Assembly (NCBI GenBank): GCA_904394685.1
Contig: CAJFNK010000077.1
Span: 1 to 45,888, forward strand
Direction: 5' to 3'
Length of the DNA: 45,888 nt
Source: Candidatus Heritagella gallinarum
GTDB taxonomy: Bacteria; Bacillota; Clostridia; Oscillospirales; Acutalibacteraceae
Below the pieces are notes generated by a model. The model had not been told where the DNA came from. It did not search any database and saw nothing but the letters and a program-made list of their open reading frames with translations. Positions 33,218-41,374 of the stretch are shown here, one piece after another. Position 1 is the first letter of the stretch; every line of letters starts with the position of its first letter. The position numbers were made by a program, and so were the translations under genes.

Positions 33218-34436
33218 CCGTTTCCTCCTTTTGTATTCCACCGGAAACCGGGCGGCACACCGCTTCACCATCGGCAAAGCGGAGCCGGAAATCTTCTCCT
33301 TCCTGCAAATCCAGCACACTCCGAACCGGGGTTCCCTGCTTGGTCTGGGCAATGGCATAGCCACGCTCCAACACTTTGAGAGGGCTTAAACTGTCCAGCT
33401 TGCCGGAAAGATGAGAAAGTTCCTCCCTTGCACGCCCCAGCGACCGGGCAGCACCGCCAGCCAGCCGCTGAGAAAGGTGAGAGAGCTCGTTTTTCTTTTG
33501 GTTGATTCCCTCCATCGGGTTGGAAAGGCTCCGGCTTCCCGCCAGCAAATCCAGCTCCATCCGGCGGTCAGCCAAAAGCGACTCCATCCGTTTTTGCAGC
33601 ATATACCGGGCAGACTGCACCAGCAGGGCTTCTTCCTTCTGTTCGGGAACCGCCAGCTCCGCAGCGGCGCTGGGCGTGGGCGCACGCAAATCCGCAACAA
33701 AGTCGCAGATGGTAAAATCCGTTTCATGGCCGACCGCAGAGATCACCGGGACACGGGAAGCGGCAACGGCACGGGCAACCGCTTCTTCATTAAACGCCCA
33801 CAAGTCTTCCAGCGATCCGCCGCCACGCCCCATGATAATGACATCCACGCCATCAATACGGTTCACGCGGGAAAGGGCATCCACCAGCTGAGGCGCTGCG
33901 CCTTCTCCCTGTACCAGCACCGGACAAAGCACAATTTCGGCCATCGGCCAGCGCCGACCCAAAATCTGGCAGATATCCCGCACAGCCGCTCCCGTCGGGG
34001 AGGTTATCACCCCGATGCGCCGGGGATAGCGTGGCAGCGGGCGCTTTCTGGCAGCATCAAACAGCCCTTCTTTTTCCAGCCGCTGCTTGAGCTGTTCAAA
34101 CGCAAGATGCAGCGCACCCAAGCCCTCCGGCTGCATATCGTCCACATACAGCTGATATTGCCCGGATGCCTCATATACACTGATTCTGCCCCGGCACAGG
34201 ACTTTCATACCATCTGCCGGACGGAACCGCAAACGCCGGGCACTGGATGCAAACATCACGGCCTTTAACACCGCTTTTTCATCCTTGAGCGAAAAGTACA
34301 GGTGCCCGGAACGATAGTGGTCGGTAAAATTGGAAATCTCCCCGCTCAAAAACACAGGGTTCAGGTTCTTGTCGCTATCCAGCATGGACTTGATATACGC
34401 ATTGACCTGACTGACTGTTAAAACAGCTGCGCTCAC
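33207..34436 (-). CDS. xseA: Exodeoxyribonuclease VII large subunit
   Basis: The 409-residue protein has the N-terminal OB-like domain (LTVSQVNAYIKSMLDSDKNLNPVFLSGEISNF), the catalytic region with RIGVITSPTGAAVRDI and IIMGRGGGSLEDLWAFNEE and VGHETDFTICDFVADLRAPTPSAAAEL, then a coiled-coil that binds the small subunits. It degrades single-stranded DNA from both ends in repair. It starts with GTG at 34436, with GGAGGG six bases upstream, and overlaps the preceding gene by four bases. Confidence 0.97.
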   Translation of the reverse strand: MSAAVLTVSQVNAYIKSMLDSDKNLNPVFLSGEISNFTDHYRSGHLYFSLKDEKAVLKAVMFASSARRLRFRPADGMKVLCRGRISVYEASGQYQLYVDDMQPEGLGALHLAFEQLKQRLEKEGLFDAARKRPLPRYPRRIGVITSPTGAAVRDICQILGRRWPMAEIVLCPVLVQGEGAAPQLVDALSRVNRIDGVDVIIMGRGGGSLEDLWAFNEEAVARAVAASRVPVISAVGHETDFTICDFVADLRAPTPSAAAELAVPEQKEEALLVQSARYMLQKRMESLLADRRMELDLLAGSRSLSNPMEGINQKKNELSHLSQRLAGGAARSLGRAREELSHLSGKLDSLSPLKVLERGYAIAQTKQGTPVRSVLDLQEGEDFRLRFADGEAVCRPVSGGIQKEETDEP

Positions 34437-35374
34437 AGCAGGCCCTCCCTTCTTGCCGCCAGCACCGCCACCCCGGCGGCATTATCGGCAGAAAAAGCAG
34501 GCTCGGCAAAGCTGGCGCCAAACCGTTGTGTCAATGCGCTGCGAATCAGAGAATTGGACATCACCCCTCCGGCGAACAGCACCGGCAGGTTTCCATATTC
34601 CTCCAAAAGCGCCGAACACATGCCTTCCAGCGCTGCCCGGATGGATTCCAGACAATACCGGGCGATTTCTTCTTTTGGATGGCCAGTTTCAAACAGCTTT
34701 CTGCACTGGTTTTCGATACCCGACAGACAGCAGTCGCTCCCCTTCATCACCGGGCGGACTTTGATCGGAGCATCCCATTGCAGCGCCAGCTTTTCCAGCT
34801 CCGGACCCGCCGGGAACGGCAGCCCCAGCAATACGCCGGTACGGTCTACCGCCTGTCCGCCTTTCAGGTCGAGCGAAGAAGCCACAATTTCGGCATGCAG
34901 GATTTCTTCCCGGCTGGGTGTAACCAGCACCGCCTCGGTGGTGCCGCCGGACACATGGAACGCCAGAAAACGCTGCTCCATCCAGTCAAGCCTTTTGGCA
35001 GAATACAAAGCGGCCGCAATGTGTCCCGCCTGATGAGAAAAGCGATAGAGGGGAACACCCGCCGCTTGTGCCAATACCTTTGCTGTCCCAAGCCCCACAG
35101 TAAAACAGGGCATATACGAGCCATCCTGTGCCCTTGGCCGGTCGGATACCCCCACCGCACGCAGAGAAGGGGCATCCTGCAAAACCGGCTCCAATATCTC
35201 TGGGAGCTGCTGGACATGATGAAACACAGCGTCACTCTGACGCAGCCCAAGCTGCCCCGGCTTTACCGGCAGCAGGCGCTTGCTGTTGAGGATTTCCCCG
35301 TTTTCCAGCCGGGCTGCCGAAGTGGTATAGTTGCTGGTGTCAATCCCCAGAATCACCGGCTCACGGCTGCTCAT
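34433..35374 (-). CDS. TsaD/Kae1-like (peptidase M22 fold) paralogue
   Basis: The 313-residue protein has the ASKHA-fold pattern of TsaD: ILGIDTSNYTTSAA at the start, the metal motif SHQAGHIAAAL (His114, His118), FHVSGGTTEAVLV and FAGGVMSNSLIR near the end. It is close to but distinct from the housekeeping TsaD, which makes t6A in tRNA: the sequence is shorter and diverges around KGSDCCLSGIENQ, which fits TsaD-like FSFSGLKT only loosely. Clostridia often carry this paralogue in the nusB-xseA cluster; its function is unknown. It overlaps nusB by 14 bases and xseA by four. Confidence 0.9.
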   Translation of the reverse strand: MSSREPVILGIDTSNYTTSAARLENGEILNSKRLLPVKPGQLGLRQSDAVFHHVQQLPEILEPVLQDAPSLRAVGVSDRPRAQDGSYMPCFTVGLGTAKVLAQAAGVPLYRFSHQAGHIAAALYSAKRLDWMEQRFLAFHVSGGTTEAVLVTPSREEILHAEIVASSLDLKGGQAVDRTGVLLGLPFPAGPELEKLALQWDAPIKVRPVMKGSDCCLSGIENQCRKLFETGHPKEEIARYCLESIRAALEGMCSALLEEYGNLPVLFAGGVMSNSLIRSALTQRFGASFAEPAFSADNAAGVAVLAARREGLL

Positions 35375-35780
35375 GGGTTTCCTCCCCGTTTTGGGCCCGA
35401 ATCACGCTGGCCAGCACACCGTTGACAAAGGAAGCATCTTCGGCGGCTCCATATTTTTTCGCCAGTTCCACCGCTTCGTTGGCAGAAACCTGCGCCGGAA
35501 TCTCTTTTTCATAGCGAATCTCATACACGGCCATCCGCAGAATGGTCAAAGCGGTTTTGGAAAGGCGGTTCATCTTCCAGCCACGGATATAACGGCTGAT
35601 GATCTCATCCATCTCCTCCTGATGCTGCTCGACCCCTTCGGCCAGCTTTTCTGCAAACTCATCGGCAATCAGGTCACGGCTCATACCGGCGGCATCAATA
35701 ATGTGACGGATGCTCTCCTGATTCATGGTCTGTTCAAATGCCAGGATAAAAGCCTGCTCTCTTGCTTCACGACGTTTCAT
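35361..35780 (-). CDS. nusB: Transcription antitermination factor NusB
   Basis: The 139-residue all-helical protein has the NusB pattern: MKRREAREQAFILAFE at the start, RLSKTALTILRMAVYEIRYEKEIP in the middle, and SANEAVELAKKYGAAEDASFVNGVLASV at the C-terminus. It binds boxA RNA with S10 to allow rRNA transcription through terminators. The longer frame (to 35879) lacks support; GGAGGA is directly before the ATG at 35780. A terminator hairpin and a promoter lie upstream in an order that allows self-control by attenuation. Confidence 0.96.
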   Translation of the reverse strand: MKRREAREQAFILAFEQTMNQESIRHIIDAAGMSRDLIADEFAEKLAEGVEQHQEEMDEIISRYIRGWKMNRLSKTALTILRMAVYEIRYEKEIPAQVSANEAVELAKKYGAAEDASFVNGVLASVIRAQNGEETHEQP

Positions 35781-35815
35781 AGTTCCTCCGATGGGAGTTA
35801 ATTTTTGCCAGAAAA

Positions 35816-35840
35816 AAGCCCTCCATAAGCGGAGGGCTTT
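35816..35840 (-). terminator. Terminator between spoIIIAH and nusB
   Basis: AAAGCCCTCC and GGAGGGCTTT form a 10-base stem with a short loop and six T after it on the minus strand. It lies 100 bases past spoIIIAH and 35 bases before nusB. A candidate promoter lies between spoIIIAH and the hairpin, so the hairpin would also lie in the nusB leader. Confidence 0.88.
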
Positions 35841-35911
35841 CAAGGTGCTGTTCCCAGTTATCCCGGTAAACGGGCACACACTTTTCTTCTGTCAATCTCC
35901 ACTGTACGCCT

Positions 35912-35940
35912 AGTATACCACATTTTGGACAGGGAGAAAA
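35912..35940 (-). promoter_or_regulatory. Candidate nusB promoter
   Basis: An extended -10 TGGTATACT (TATACT at 35912-35917) has a weak -35 TTTTCT (35935-35940) 17 bases upstream. Transcripts would run about 65 bases before meeting the terminator hairpin. Confidence 0.5.
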
Positions 35941-36699
35941 CTATTTCGACTCAACTATTTTAATTTTATCCGGGGCAAACGAGGTCTGACCCACCACGAT
36001 ATCCCGAATTACCACCGCATCGCTCTCGTTTTCCAGCGTACCGCTCACAATCACGCTGCACTCGCCGTTCTGGATAACAGCAACACAGTCGGGATATCCT
36101 TTGGCTTTCATCAGATTCTCGATATTATTCTCTTTCAAAACATTCTGGGCAATCTCCGCCGACTGCTCTACCGCCTCTTTTTTGGCGCTGTCGCTGCTTT
36201 CGGCATCCTTCAAGATTTCTTCCAGCATCTCCACCGCCTGATCTCTTGCTTTTTGCCGGGAGAGCTTTGCCTGTGTAAACACGCTTTCGTTATCATCTTT
36301 CGCAGAGGCGTCTGTTTTTTCTGCCTCTCCGTTCACAAGCTGCGCTGTCCCCATTTCTTTTTCGGACGAGAGCGCATCGGTAGCCAAAAGCTGCTGGTCG
36401 CCCGAAAACTGCCAGTTTAAATACACTGCCGCCCCCAGCGCCATCACCAGAGCCGCCATCACCAGCTGCCGTTTGCCACGGTTCTTTTTCTTTGTTGTTT
36501 TTGGGGTGGTTTCTTCCATGTAATCTTCCTCGCTTTCTTCTTCCGAAAATTCTTCAAAATCTTCCTCATCCCAACTGGCGGTTTTTCTGCGTTTTTCCAT
36601 CACCATCTCCTGCTCCTCATCCTCCTCATACGGCGGATGGTACTCCAGGACAGGCTCGCCAGCTTCCTTTCCTTTCCCCCAAAAACCAATAAATTTCAT
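35941..36699 (-). CDS. spoIIIAH: Stage III sporulation protein AH with acidic N-terminal extension
   Basis: The 252-residue protein has one membrane helix (78-96) followed by an extracytoplasmic part with the SpoIIIAH/YscJ-like ring-building region (QKARDQAVEMLEEILKDAE ... AKGYPDCVAVIQNGECSVIVSG). It forms the mother-cell half of the channel that meets forespore SpoIIQ. Known SpoIIIAH starts almost directly with the helix; here about 77 cytoplasmic residues precede it, very rich in Asp and Glu (EEDEEQEMV, DEEDFEEFSEEESEEDY). The start ATG at 36699 has GGGG and AAAGGA upstream; the 126-base gap to spoIIIAG is large for this operon. Confidence 0.93.
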   Translation of the reverse strand: MKFIGFWGKGKEAGEPVLEYHPPYEEDEEQEMVMEKRRKTASWDEEDFEEFSEEESEEDYMEETTPKTTKKKNRGKRQLVMAALVMALGAAVYLNWQFSGDQQLLATDALSSEKEMGTAQLVNGEAEKTDASAKDDNESVFTQAKLSRQKARDQAVEMLEEILKDAESSDSAKKEAVEQSAEIAQNVLKENNIENLMKAKGYPDCVAVIQNGECSVIVSGTLENESDAVVIRDIVVGQTSFAPDKIKIVESK

Positions 36700-36825
36700 T
36701 CTAAACCCCATTCCTTTCTTGCGGCCGCTCTTGGGCCTTGCTGTTGTGCCTGTGCTGCCGGCACGGAGCAAACATCTTTTCCCGAACCTTCAGGAGCTAT
36801 CTAAGCAGCAGGATACTGATTCCGG

Positions 36826-37389
36826 CTACCCCTTTCCCACCACACAAACCCGTGTGGAAGAAATTTGAAGCGCTGTTGTTACGGCATCGATAATGCTTTG
36901 CTGCAATTCTACATTTTCGCTATTTCCACACACCACCACCACGCCCCGCACCTCTGGAGAGATTTCGGTAACTGCCAGCGCTTTTTGCGAACCGTCTGCC
37001 TCTTTGACCAGAATATAACTGGTTTCCTGATCGTCGGTAGACTGCGAACGGATGGTTGACTGGTCAGACTGCTCCTGGGTGTTCCCGGCGCTTTTCTTTT
37101 CCTCCTGGGCATACACCTGGCGGCTGCTGCTTTCCAGCGTCACCATCACCTGTGCGTCGTCCTCCCCGGTAATGGCACGGACGATTTCCAGCAGGCTTTC
37201 TTCCAGCTGGTGGGCATAGTCTTCTGTCGATACTGTTTGGGGAACCTCCTCCTTCCCGCTTTTCTGGCCAAACAATCCGGATAGGAAGATCAGCAGGATA
37301 CCGGCAATTCCCAAAATCAGAATCCATCTTCGTATCCTGTCATTCTCCATGACCTTTTGAACCCACCCGGCGGTATTATCGGTTTTCAT
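36826..37389 (-). CDS. spoIIIAG: Stage III sporulation protein AG
   Basis: The 187-residue protein has one membrane helix (WILILGIAGILLIFLSGLFG) and an extracytoplasmic ring domain with YAHQLEESLLEIVRAITGEDDAQVMVTLESS and VRGVVVVCGNSENVELQQSIIDAVTTALQI. SpoIIIAG makes the large ring of the feeding-tube channel. It overlaps spoIIIAF by 14 bases. Confidence 0.95.
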   Translation of the reverse strand: MKTDNTAGWVQKVMENDRIRRWILILGIAGILLIFLSGLFGQKSGKEEVPQTVSTEDYAHQLEESLLEIVRAITGEDDAQVMVTLESSSRQVYAQEEKKSAGNTQEQSDQSTIRSQSTDDQETSYILVKEADGSQKALAVTEISPEVRGVVVVCGNSENVELQQSIIDAVTTALQISSTRVCVVGKG

Positions 37390-37849
37390 CGGCGGTTACC
37401 TCCGTTTCCAATCCCAGCGATTCTTTTAGCAGGGACTCAGCCCGCTCTACATCCTGACCCTGTGAAAGCGTAACCTGTATCTGCCTTATTACTATGCGCC
37501 CTTCCTCGCTAGTATCCATCAAAACCGATACTTTTTTAAAAGAAATTTCATTTTTGATGAGTTCCTGCCGGATGAGGCTCTCCAGAGAGGCTGTCATCAT
37601 CTCCTGCGAACGTTCTGCCGCCTGCCCGGCAAATTCTTCTGCCTGCACCATTGTTTCCTCATATTCCCCCCATTCCATCTCCACGCCCGAAATCCCACGC
37701 AGCGGCGCCACCAGCGCACACAGGACAAATACCCCCAGAATAATCCGCAGCAGCCGGGTGAAATTCCCTTCTGGGCAGACCATCCGCAGCAGGACAGATG
37801 CCAGCATGGTAAAGCAGATTGCAATCGCCCAGGTTTGCAAGTCCAACAT
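37376..37849 (-). CDS. spoIIIAF: Stage III sporulation protein AF
   Basis: The 157-residue protein has two membrane helices near the N-terminus (LQTWAIAICFTMLASVLLRMV and LLRIILGVFVLCALVAPL) and an extracytoplasmic domain typical of SpoIIIAF, with the final RAESLLKESLGLE. Its ATG at 37849 shares the A of the spoIIIAE stop. The same frame is open far upstream through spoIIIAE, which is only a shadow; GGAGG before 37849 fixes the start. Confidence 0.93.
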   Translation of the reverse strand: MLDLQTWAIAICFTMLASVLLRMVCPEGNFTRLLRIILGVFVLCALVAPLRGISGVEMEWGEYEETMVQAEEFAGQAAERSQEMMTASLESLIRQELIKNEISFKKVSVLMDTSEEGRIVIRQIQVTLSQGQDVERAESLLKESLGLETEVTADENR

Positions 37850-38988
37850 TATCCACTTCCTCCCTGCATGACAAATACGGCTGCTACAATCAACACGACC
37901 CCACAGCTCACCACAATGGCCAACAGGGTTTGCAGCAGCTGGGAAGCGGCTTTGAGAATCCCGGTGATCTCCGAAAATCCAATGAGGTCTCCCACAGCGC
38001 TGCATACCGTACAGCAGAAAATCCACAGCAGGCAGCGGATAATCACCGGAAGGAACAGGCACAGCCCGGCCACCAGCCCAAACGCCCCCACGCCGGAACG
38101 CAGCAGCTTGATACAGCCCTGCACCGTTCCCGCAGCATCTCCCAGCACGCCCCCCACCACCGGGATAAACCCGGTGACCATCTTGGCAGCCTTGGCAGAA
38201 ACACCGTCTGCTGCCGCAGAAACAATACTTTGGGCAGAGAGCAGGCTGGTAAAAATGGTTACGGCCAGCACCAAGACCCAGCGCACTGTTTTGGCAAACA
38301 CCGTGCAAAGCCCATCGAGCCGGATTTCGGGAGATAATGCTGAAACCAGCGAAAACGCCAGAAATATGTTCATCATGGGCATAAGTACCACCGTTGAAAG
38401 AAACGAGATGGCGTTGCCGGCTGCCAGCAAAAAGATTGTCCAGCCGCTGGCAGAAACCGCCTGCCCGGCTGCCAGCATGATTCCCGCCAATATAGGAACG
38501 CCTGCCAGCAAAAACGCCCCCGCTCCTTTTATCAGCTCCGATGATTGCTGAATACAGGAAAGAATCGGCGGCGTGATGACGGTACAAGCACACAGGGTTC
38601 CAATGGCCGCCATCACGCTTCCCAGCTGCCGCTCGCCAAAGGAAATCCTCAGCCCGCCAATCAGGGCGCACAGCAGCATGATTCCAATCAAAGAAGCCGC
38701 CGCCCGCAGTGGTTCTGCCATTCCTCCTGTAAAAAGGGAAACTGTCATTTCAAAAAAGCCCTCTGGTTCTACCGACGACTGCTCCCAGTCTGCCCCATAC
38801 ACGCCCAGCCCCTCCAGCAGATTCTGGGTTTCGGGCGGGAGCATGTCCATCCATTCATTTGCACCGCTCTGCTCCAGCTGCTCCTGATACAGCTCGTCAA
38901 CCGTTTCTTCGGGAACTTCTGCTCCCATCACGGGGACGCTGCATACCAGCGCCAGCGAAAGCAGGATTCCTGCCAGTTTCCGTTTCAT
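37849..38988 (-). CDS. spoIIIAE: Stage III sporulation protein AE
   Basis: The 379-residue protein has a signal sequence (1-22), a short extracytoplasmic region with MLPPETQNLLEGLGVYG, and about eight membrane helices ending FVMQGGSG. Motifs LIGGLRISFGERQLGSVMAAIGTL and GFIPVVGGVLGDAAGTVQGC match SpoIIIAE. It is the polytopic membrane component of the channel. It lies 39 bases after spoIIIAD. Confidence 0.95.
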   Translation of the reverse strand: MKRKLAGILLSLALVCSVPVMGAEVPEETVDELYQEQLEQSGANEWMDMLPPETQNLLEGLGVYGADWEQSSVEPEGFFEMTVSLFTGGMAEPLRAAASLIGIMLLCALIGGLRISFGERQLGSVMAAIGTLCACTVITPPILSCIQQSSELIKGAGAFLLAGVPILAGIMLAAGQAVSASGWTIFLLAAGNAISFLSTVVLMPMMNIFLAFSLVSALSPEIRLDGLCTVFAKTVRWVLVLAVTIFTSLLSAQSIVSAAADGVSAKAAKMVTGFIPVVGGVLGDAAGTVQGCIKLLRSGVGAFGLVAGLCLFLPVIIRCLLWIFCCTVCSAVGDLIGFSEITGILKAASQLLQTLLAIVVSCGVVLIVAAVFVMQGGSG

Positions 38989-39027
38989 TTTCTACCTCTG
39001 CCTTTCCCGGACATGATCCTGTTTTTT

Positions 39028-39417
39028 TCATCCCCGAATCAACATGACTGCTGTGTTTGCCAGCTGCTGGAACAGTGGGAGCGCTGCCGCCGTCATAGAG
39101 AGGCGGGCCGCCATTTCCACTTTGGCTGCAAGGGCGCTCTCTCCTGCATCCCGGCAGGCGTCTCCGGCAAACTGTGCCAGAAAGCAGATTCCCATCACCT
39201 TAAACAGAATAGCTCCGTATTCCGCCGCCACACCGGCCTGCTCCATCAGGTTTTCAATCTCGGCCACAATAGGCACCAGCGAGGAAATCATCTGAACGGC
39301 GATCAGCGCCCCAACTCCTACGCTTACCGCCAGCGCATACTCTGCATGATACCGCCTGAGCAACGCACAAAGTGCCGCCGCTGCCAGCACCAACCCCGCA
39401 ACTGCTGAAATTTCCAT
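39028..39417 (-). CDS. spoIIIAD: Stage III sporulation protein AD
   Basis: The 129-residue membrane protein has about four helices and the SpoIIIAD pattern YALAVSVGVGALIAVQMISSLVPIVAEIENL and MGICFLAQFAGDACRDAGESALAAKVEMA. It lies two bases after spoIIIAC, with which it forms a small membrane module. Confidence 0.94.
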   Translation of the reverse strand: MEISAVAGLVLAAAALCALLRRYHAEYALAVSVGVGALIAVQMISSLVPIVAEIENLMEQAGVAAEYGAILFKVMGICFLAQFAGDACRDAGESALAAKVEMAARLSMTAAALPLFQQLANTAVMLIRG

Positions 39418-39419
39418 CG

Positions 39420-39614
39420 CTATAATTGAAAGATCGACTTGATGGTATCGAACAGGATGTCGATCTGTTGGATGACCATCATCAACACGACGATCAGCCC
39501 TGCCAATGTGGTCATCATACCCTGTTCTTCCCTGCCGGAGCGGATGAGCAGCTGGTTGAGGACAGCTACAATAATGCCGATAGCGGCGATTTTAAAAATC
39601 AGGTCAATATCCAT
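39420..39614 (-). CDS. spoIIIAC: Stage III sporulation protein AC
   Basis: The 64-residue protein has two membrane helices and the pattern MDIDLIFKIAAIGIIVAVLNQLL and EEQGMMTTLAGLIVVLMMVIQQI of SpoIIIAC. The frame is open to 39659, but GGAACTGG before the ATG at 39614 and the family length fix the start. Confidence 0.94.
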   Translation of the reverse strand: MDIDLIFKIAAIGIIVAVLNQLLIRSGREEQGMMTTLAGLIVVLMMVIQQIDILFDTIKSIFQL

Positions 39615-39680
39615 TTTCCAGTTCCTTTCCTCTGTTCGGATTCCACACAGTTCTGGCACAAAAGCCGGCTTCGCAGTCTT

Positions 39681-40157
39681 TTACCAGAGTACCAGAGCCA
39701 CCGATATTCCGCCCAGAACTCCAAGCTGCCGGTATAGCTTTCCTTTCTTCTCCAAGCAGTCCTGCGCCTGCCGGAGCCGGTCGGCCGTTAGTTTTTGATA
39801 AAGCCGGATGTGGGTCAGCTGGCCTTCCAGGTCGGTAGCGCCAAGGCCAAACCCAAACTCCCGTATCAGCTTGCTGTCTTTTCCGCCTTTTTCGTTTGCA
39901 GAACGGCTCCACGCCTGTGGAAATGCCAGCCCCTCCTCCAAATAACCAGCGCACGCTTCCAACACCGGAAGCTGGCGGCGGCAGGAAAAAATCAGCTCCT
40001 GCACCGGACACATCCCATATCGGATATGGGATTCCGAATAATTCAAAAAGGCGATAAACCCTTCCAGAAACACAGTCCTTTCCTTGAGCTTATGCGACTC
40101 CACCAGCCCGATACCGGCGCATGCCGCCATCAGGGAAATAAGCCCCAGCAGCTTCAT
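39681..40157 (-). CDS. spoIIIAB: Stage III sporulation protein AB
   Basis: The 158-residue protein has an N-terminal membrane helix, a soluble helical bundle with FLEGFIAFLNYSESHIRYG and a C-terminal helix LGVLGGISVALVLW, as in SpoIIIAB, related to GspF-like platform proteins. The start is uncertain: GTG at 40169, TTG at 40160 and ATG at 40157 are in frame; AAAGGTGG favours the TTG or ATG. With the ATG it overlaps spoIIIAA by 68 bases. Confidence 0.9.
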   Translation of the reverse strand: MKLLGLISLMAACAGIGLVESHKLKERTVFLEGFIAFLNYSESHIRYGMCPVQELIFSCRRQLPVLEACAGYLEEGLAFPQAWSRSANEKGGKDSKLIREFGFGLGATDLEGQLTHIRLYQKLTADRLRQAQDCLEKKGKLYRQLGVLGGISVALVLW

Positions 40158-41121
40158 CAAGCAGATCACCCACCTTTAAAATCCCCGAAATCTTTCCCGG
40201 CTCCTGCCTGCCCTCCAGCAGGACGACATATCCAAACGCTCCCGTTTCCAGCATCCGGCGGCAAACCGGTCGGCGGCACAGCTCGCTCCGGCTTCCGGCA
40301 TGGAGCGTGGCGATCATGGTAACGCCCGAAAACATCCCGGCTTCTACCGCACGGGCGTCCTCCTCGCCCCCCAGCTCATCGCAGATGATATATTCCGGCG
40401 ACAGCACCCGCACTGCCTGCTGAATCCCCTCTGCTTTTGGATACCCGCTTAGCAGGTCGGAGCTGATTCCCAAATCATTACCCGGAACCCCCTGAAACAC
40501 ATTTCCAAGCTCTCCCCGCTGGTCTACTACCGCTACCCGGCGGTATCCTTCCCGTCCGCCCGAAGCCAGCTGCCGGGCCAAATCCCGCAGGACAGTTGTT
40601 TTTCCGCTGGCAGGCGCTCCGGCAATCAACAACCCGGTTTCCAGATGTCCCAGCCGCCGGAAAATCTCATCTGCTGCTCCCGGCTTTTCCCGTGCGATTC
40701 GGATACAGATCGAACTGATGTCCCGCAGTGATTGAATTGCCCCCTGATGCAGCGAAGCGGTTCCACAGATGCCGGCCCGGTGGCCGCCACGCAGCACCAG
40801 ATACCCCTCCCGAATCTCCTGCTCATGGCTGTATACGGAATAGGAGCAAAGCCCCTGAAACACTTCCTGCATCTGGGCAGAATCTGTGATTGGACACAGC
40901 TCGGAATCCTGTGGGAGCAACGCTCCGGCACCGGTGAGAAACCAGGTTCTGCGATGGGTGCAAAGCGTTACCGGACGGCCGGTACGCAGTCGGATTTCCT
41001 GTGTTTCCTCTTTTATGTCAGAGGGGATTTTTTTCAGCACACCGCCCAGTTTTCCCAGCAGGGAGGCGGCCTGATCGAATCGCTGTATGGAATGGCTGTG
41101 GCCTGTTCTGACTGCTCTCAT
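40090..41121 (-). CDS. spoIIIAA: Stage III sporulation protein AA, secretion-type ATPase
   Basis: The 343-residue protein has Walker A GAPASGKTT (168-176), Walker B YIICDELGG and the His box MIATLHAGSRSEL, as in SpoIIIAA and type II/IV secretion ATPases. It is thought to power channel assembly or transport between mother cell and forespore. GGAGG is directly before the ATG at 41121. The 253-base gap upstream contains a TATA-like CATAATAT (41183-41190 on the minus strand) that resembles a sigma-E -10 box, but no good -35 box was found. Confidence 0.95.
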   Translation of the reverse strand: MRAVRTGHSHSIQRFDQAASLLGKLGGVLKKIPSDIKEETQEIRLRTGRPVTLCTHRRTWFLTGAGALLPQDSELCPITDSAQMQEVFQGLCSYSVYSHEQEIREGYLVLRGGHRAGICGTASLHQGAIQSLRDISSICIRIAREKPGAADEIFRRLGHLETGLLIAGAPASGKTTVLRDLARQLASGGREGYRRVAVVDQRGELGNVFQGVPGNDLGISSDLLSGYPKAEGIQQAVRVLSPEYIICDELGGEEDARAVEAGMFSGVTMIATLHAGSRSELCRRPVCRRMLETGAFGYVVLLEGRQEPGKISGILKVGDLLDEAAGAYFPDGGMRRYRAGGVA

Positions 41122-41245
41122 TTTCTTCCTCCTGATTGTGATATGGAATCGGGGCTTTTGTGAAACAAGCCCTGTCAAAACCATATTATGGACAGTCTAT
41201 TTGATTTAGAACCTGTTTTTGCCAGATGCCGAATCCATAATTCTG

Positions 41246-41254
41246 TGCTATAAT
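41246..41254 (+). promoter_or_regulatory. Extended -10 promoter of the two-component operon
   Basis: TGCTATAAT is a perfect extended -10 box; no good -35 box lies at 16-18 bases. The leader to the response regulator start is about 115 bases and shows nothing further that I recognise. Confidence 0.6.
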
Positions 41255-41374
41255 AAAAAAATGTTACAGGATACAATTCTGATACATAAAAATGATAAAA
41301 TGGTATTTACGGTATGATTTGCCTGTTGATAGGAATGCAGGTATTACTATGTTATTGAAGAAGGGAACGTTAGC

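Noticed and set aside
37376-38671. 431-codon extended frame ending with SpoIIIAF
   Set aside because: Only the last 157 codons are SpoIIIAF; the rest is another frame of spoIIIAE and GGAGG marks the start at 37849.
41183-41190. Sigma-E promoter before spoIIIAA
   Set aside because: CATAATAT resembles a -10 box, but no matching -35 box lies at 13-15 bases, so it is mentioned only in the gene entry.
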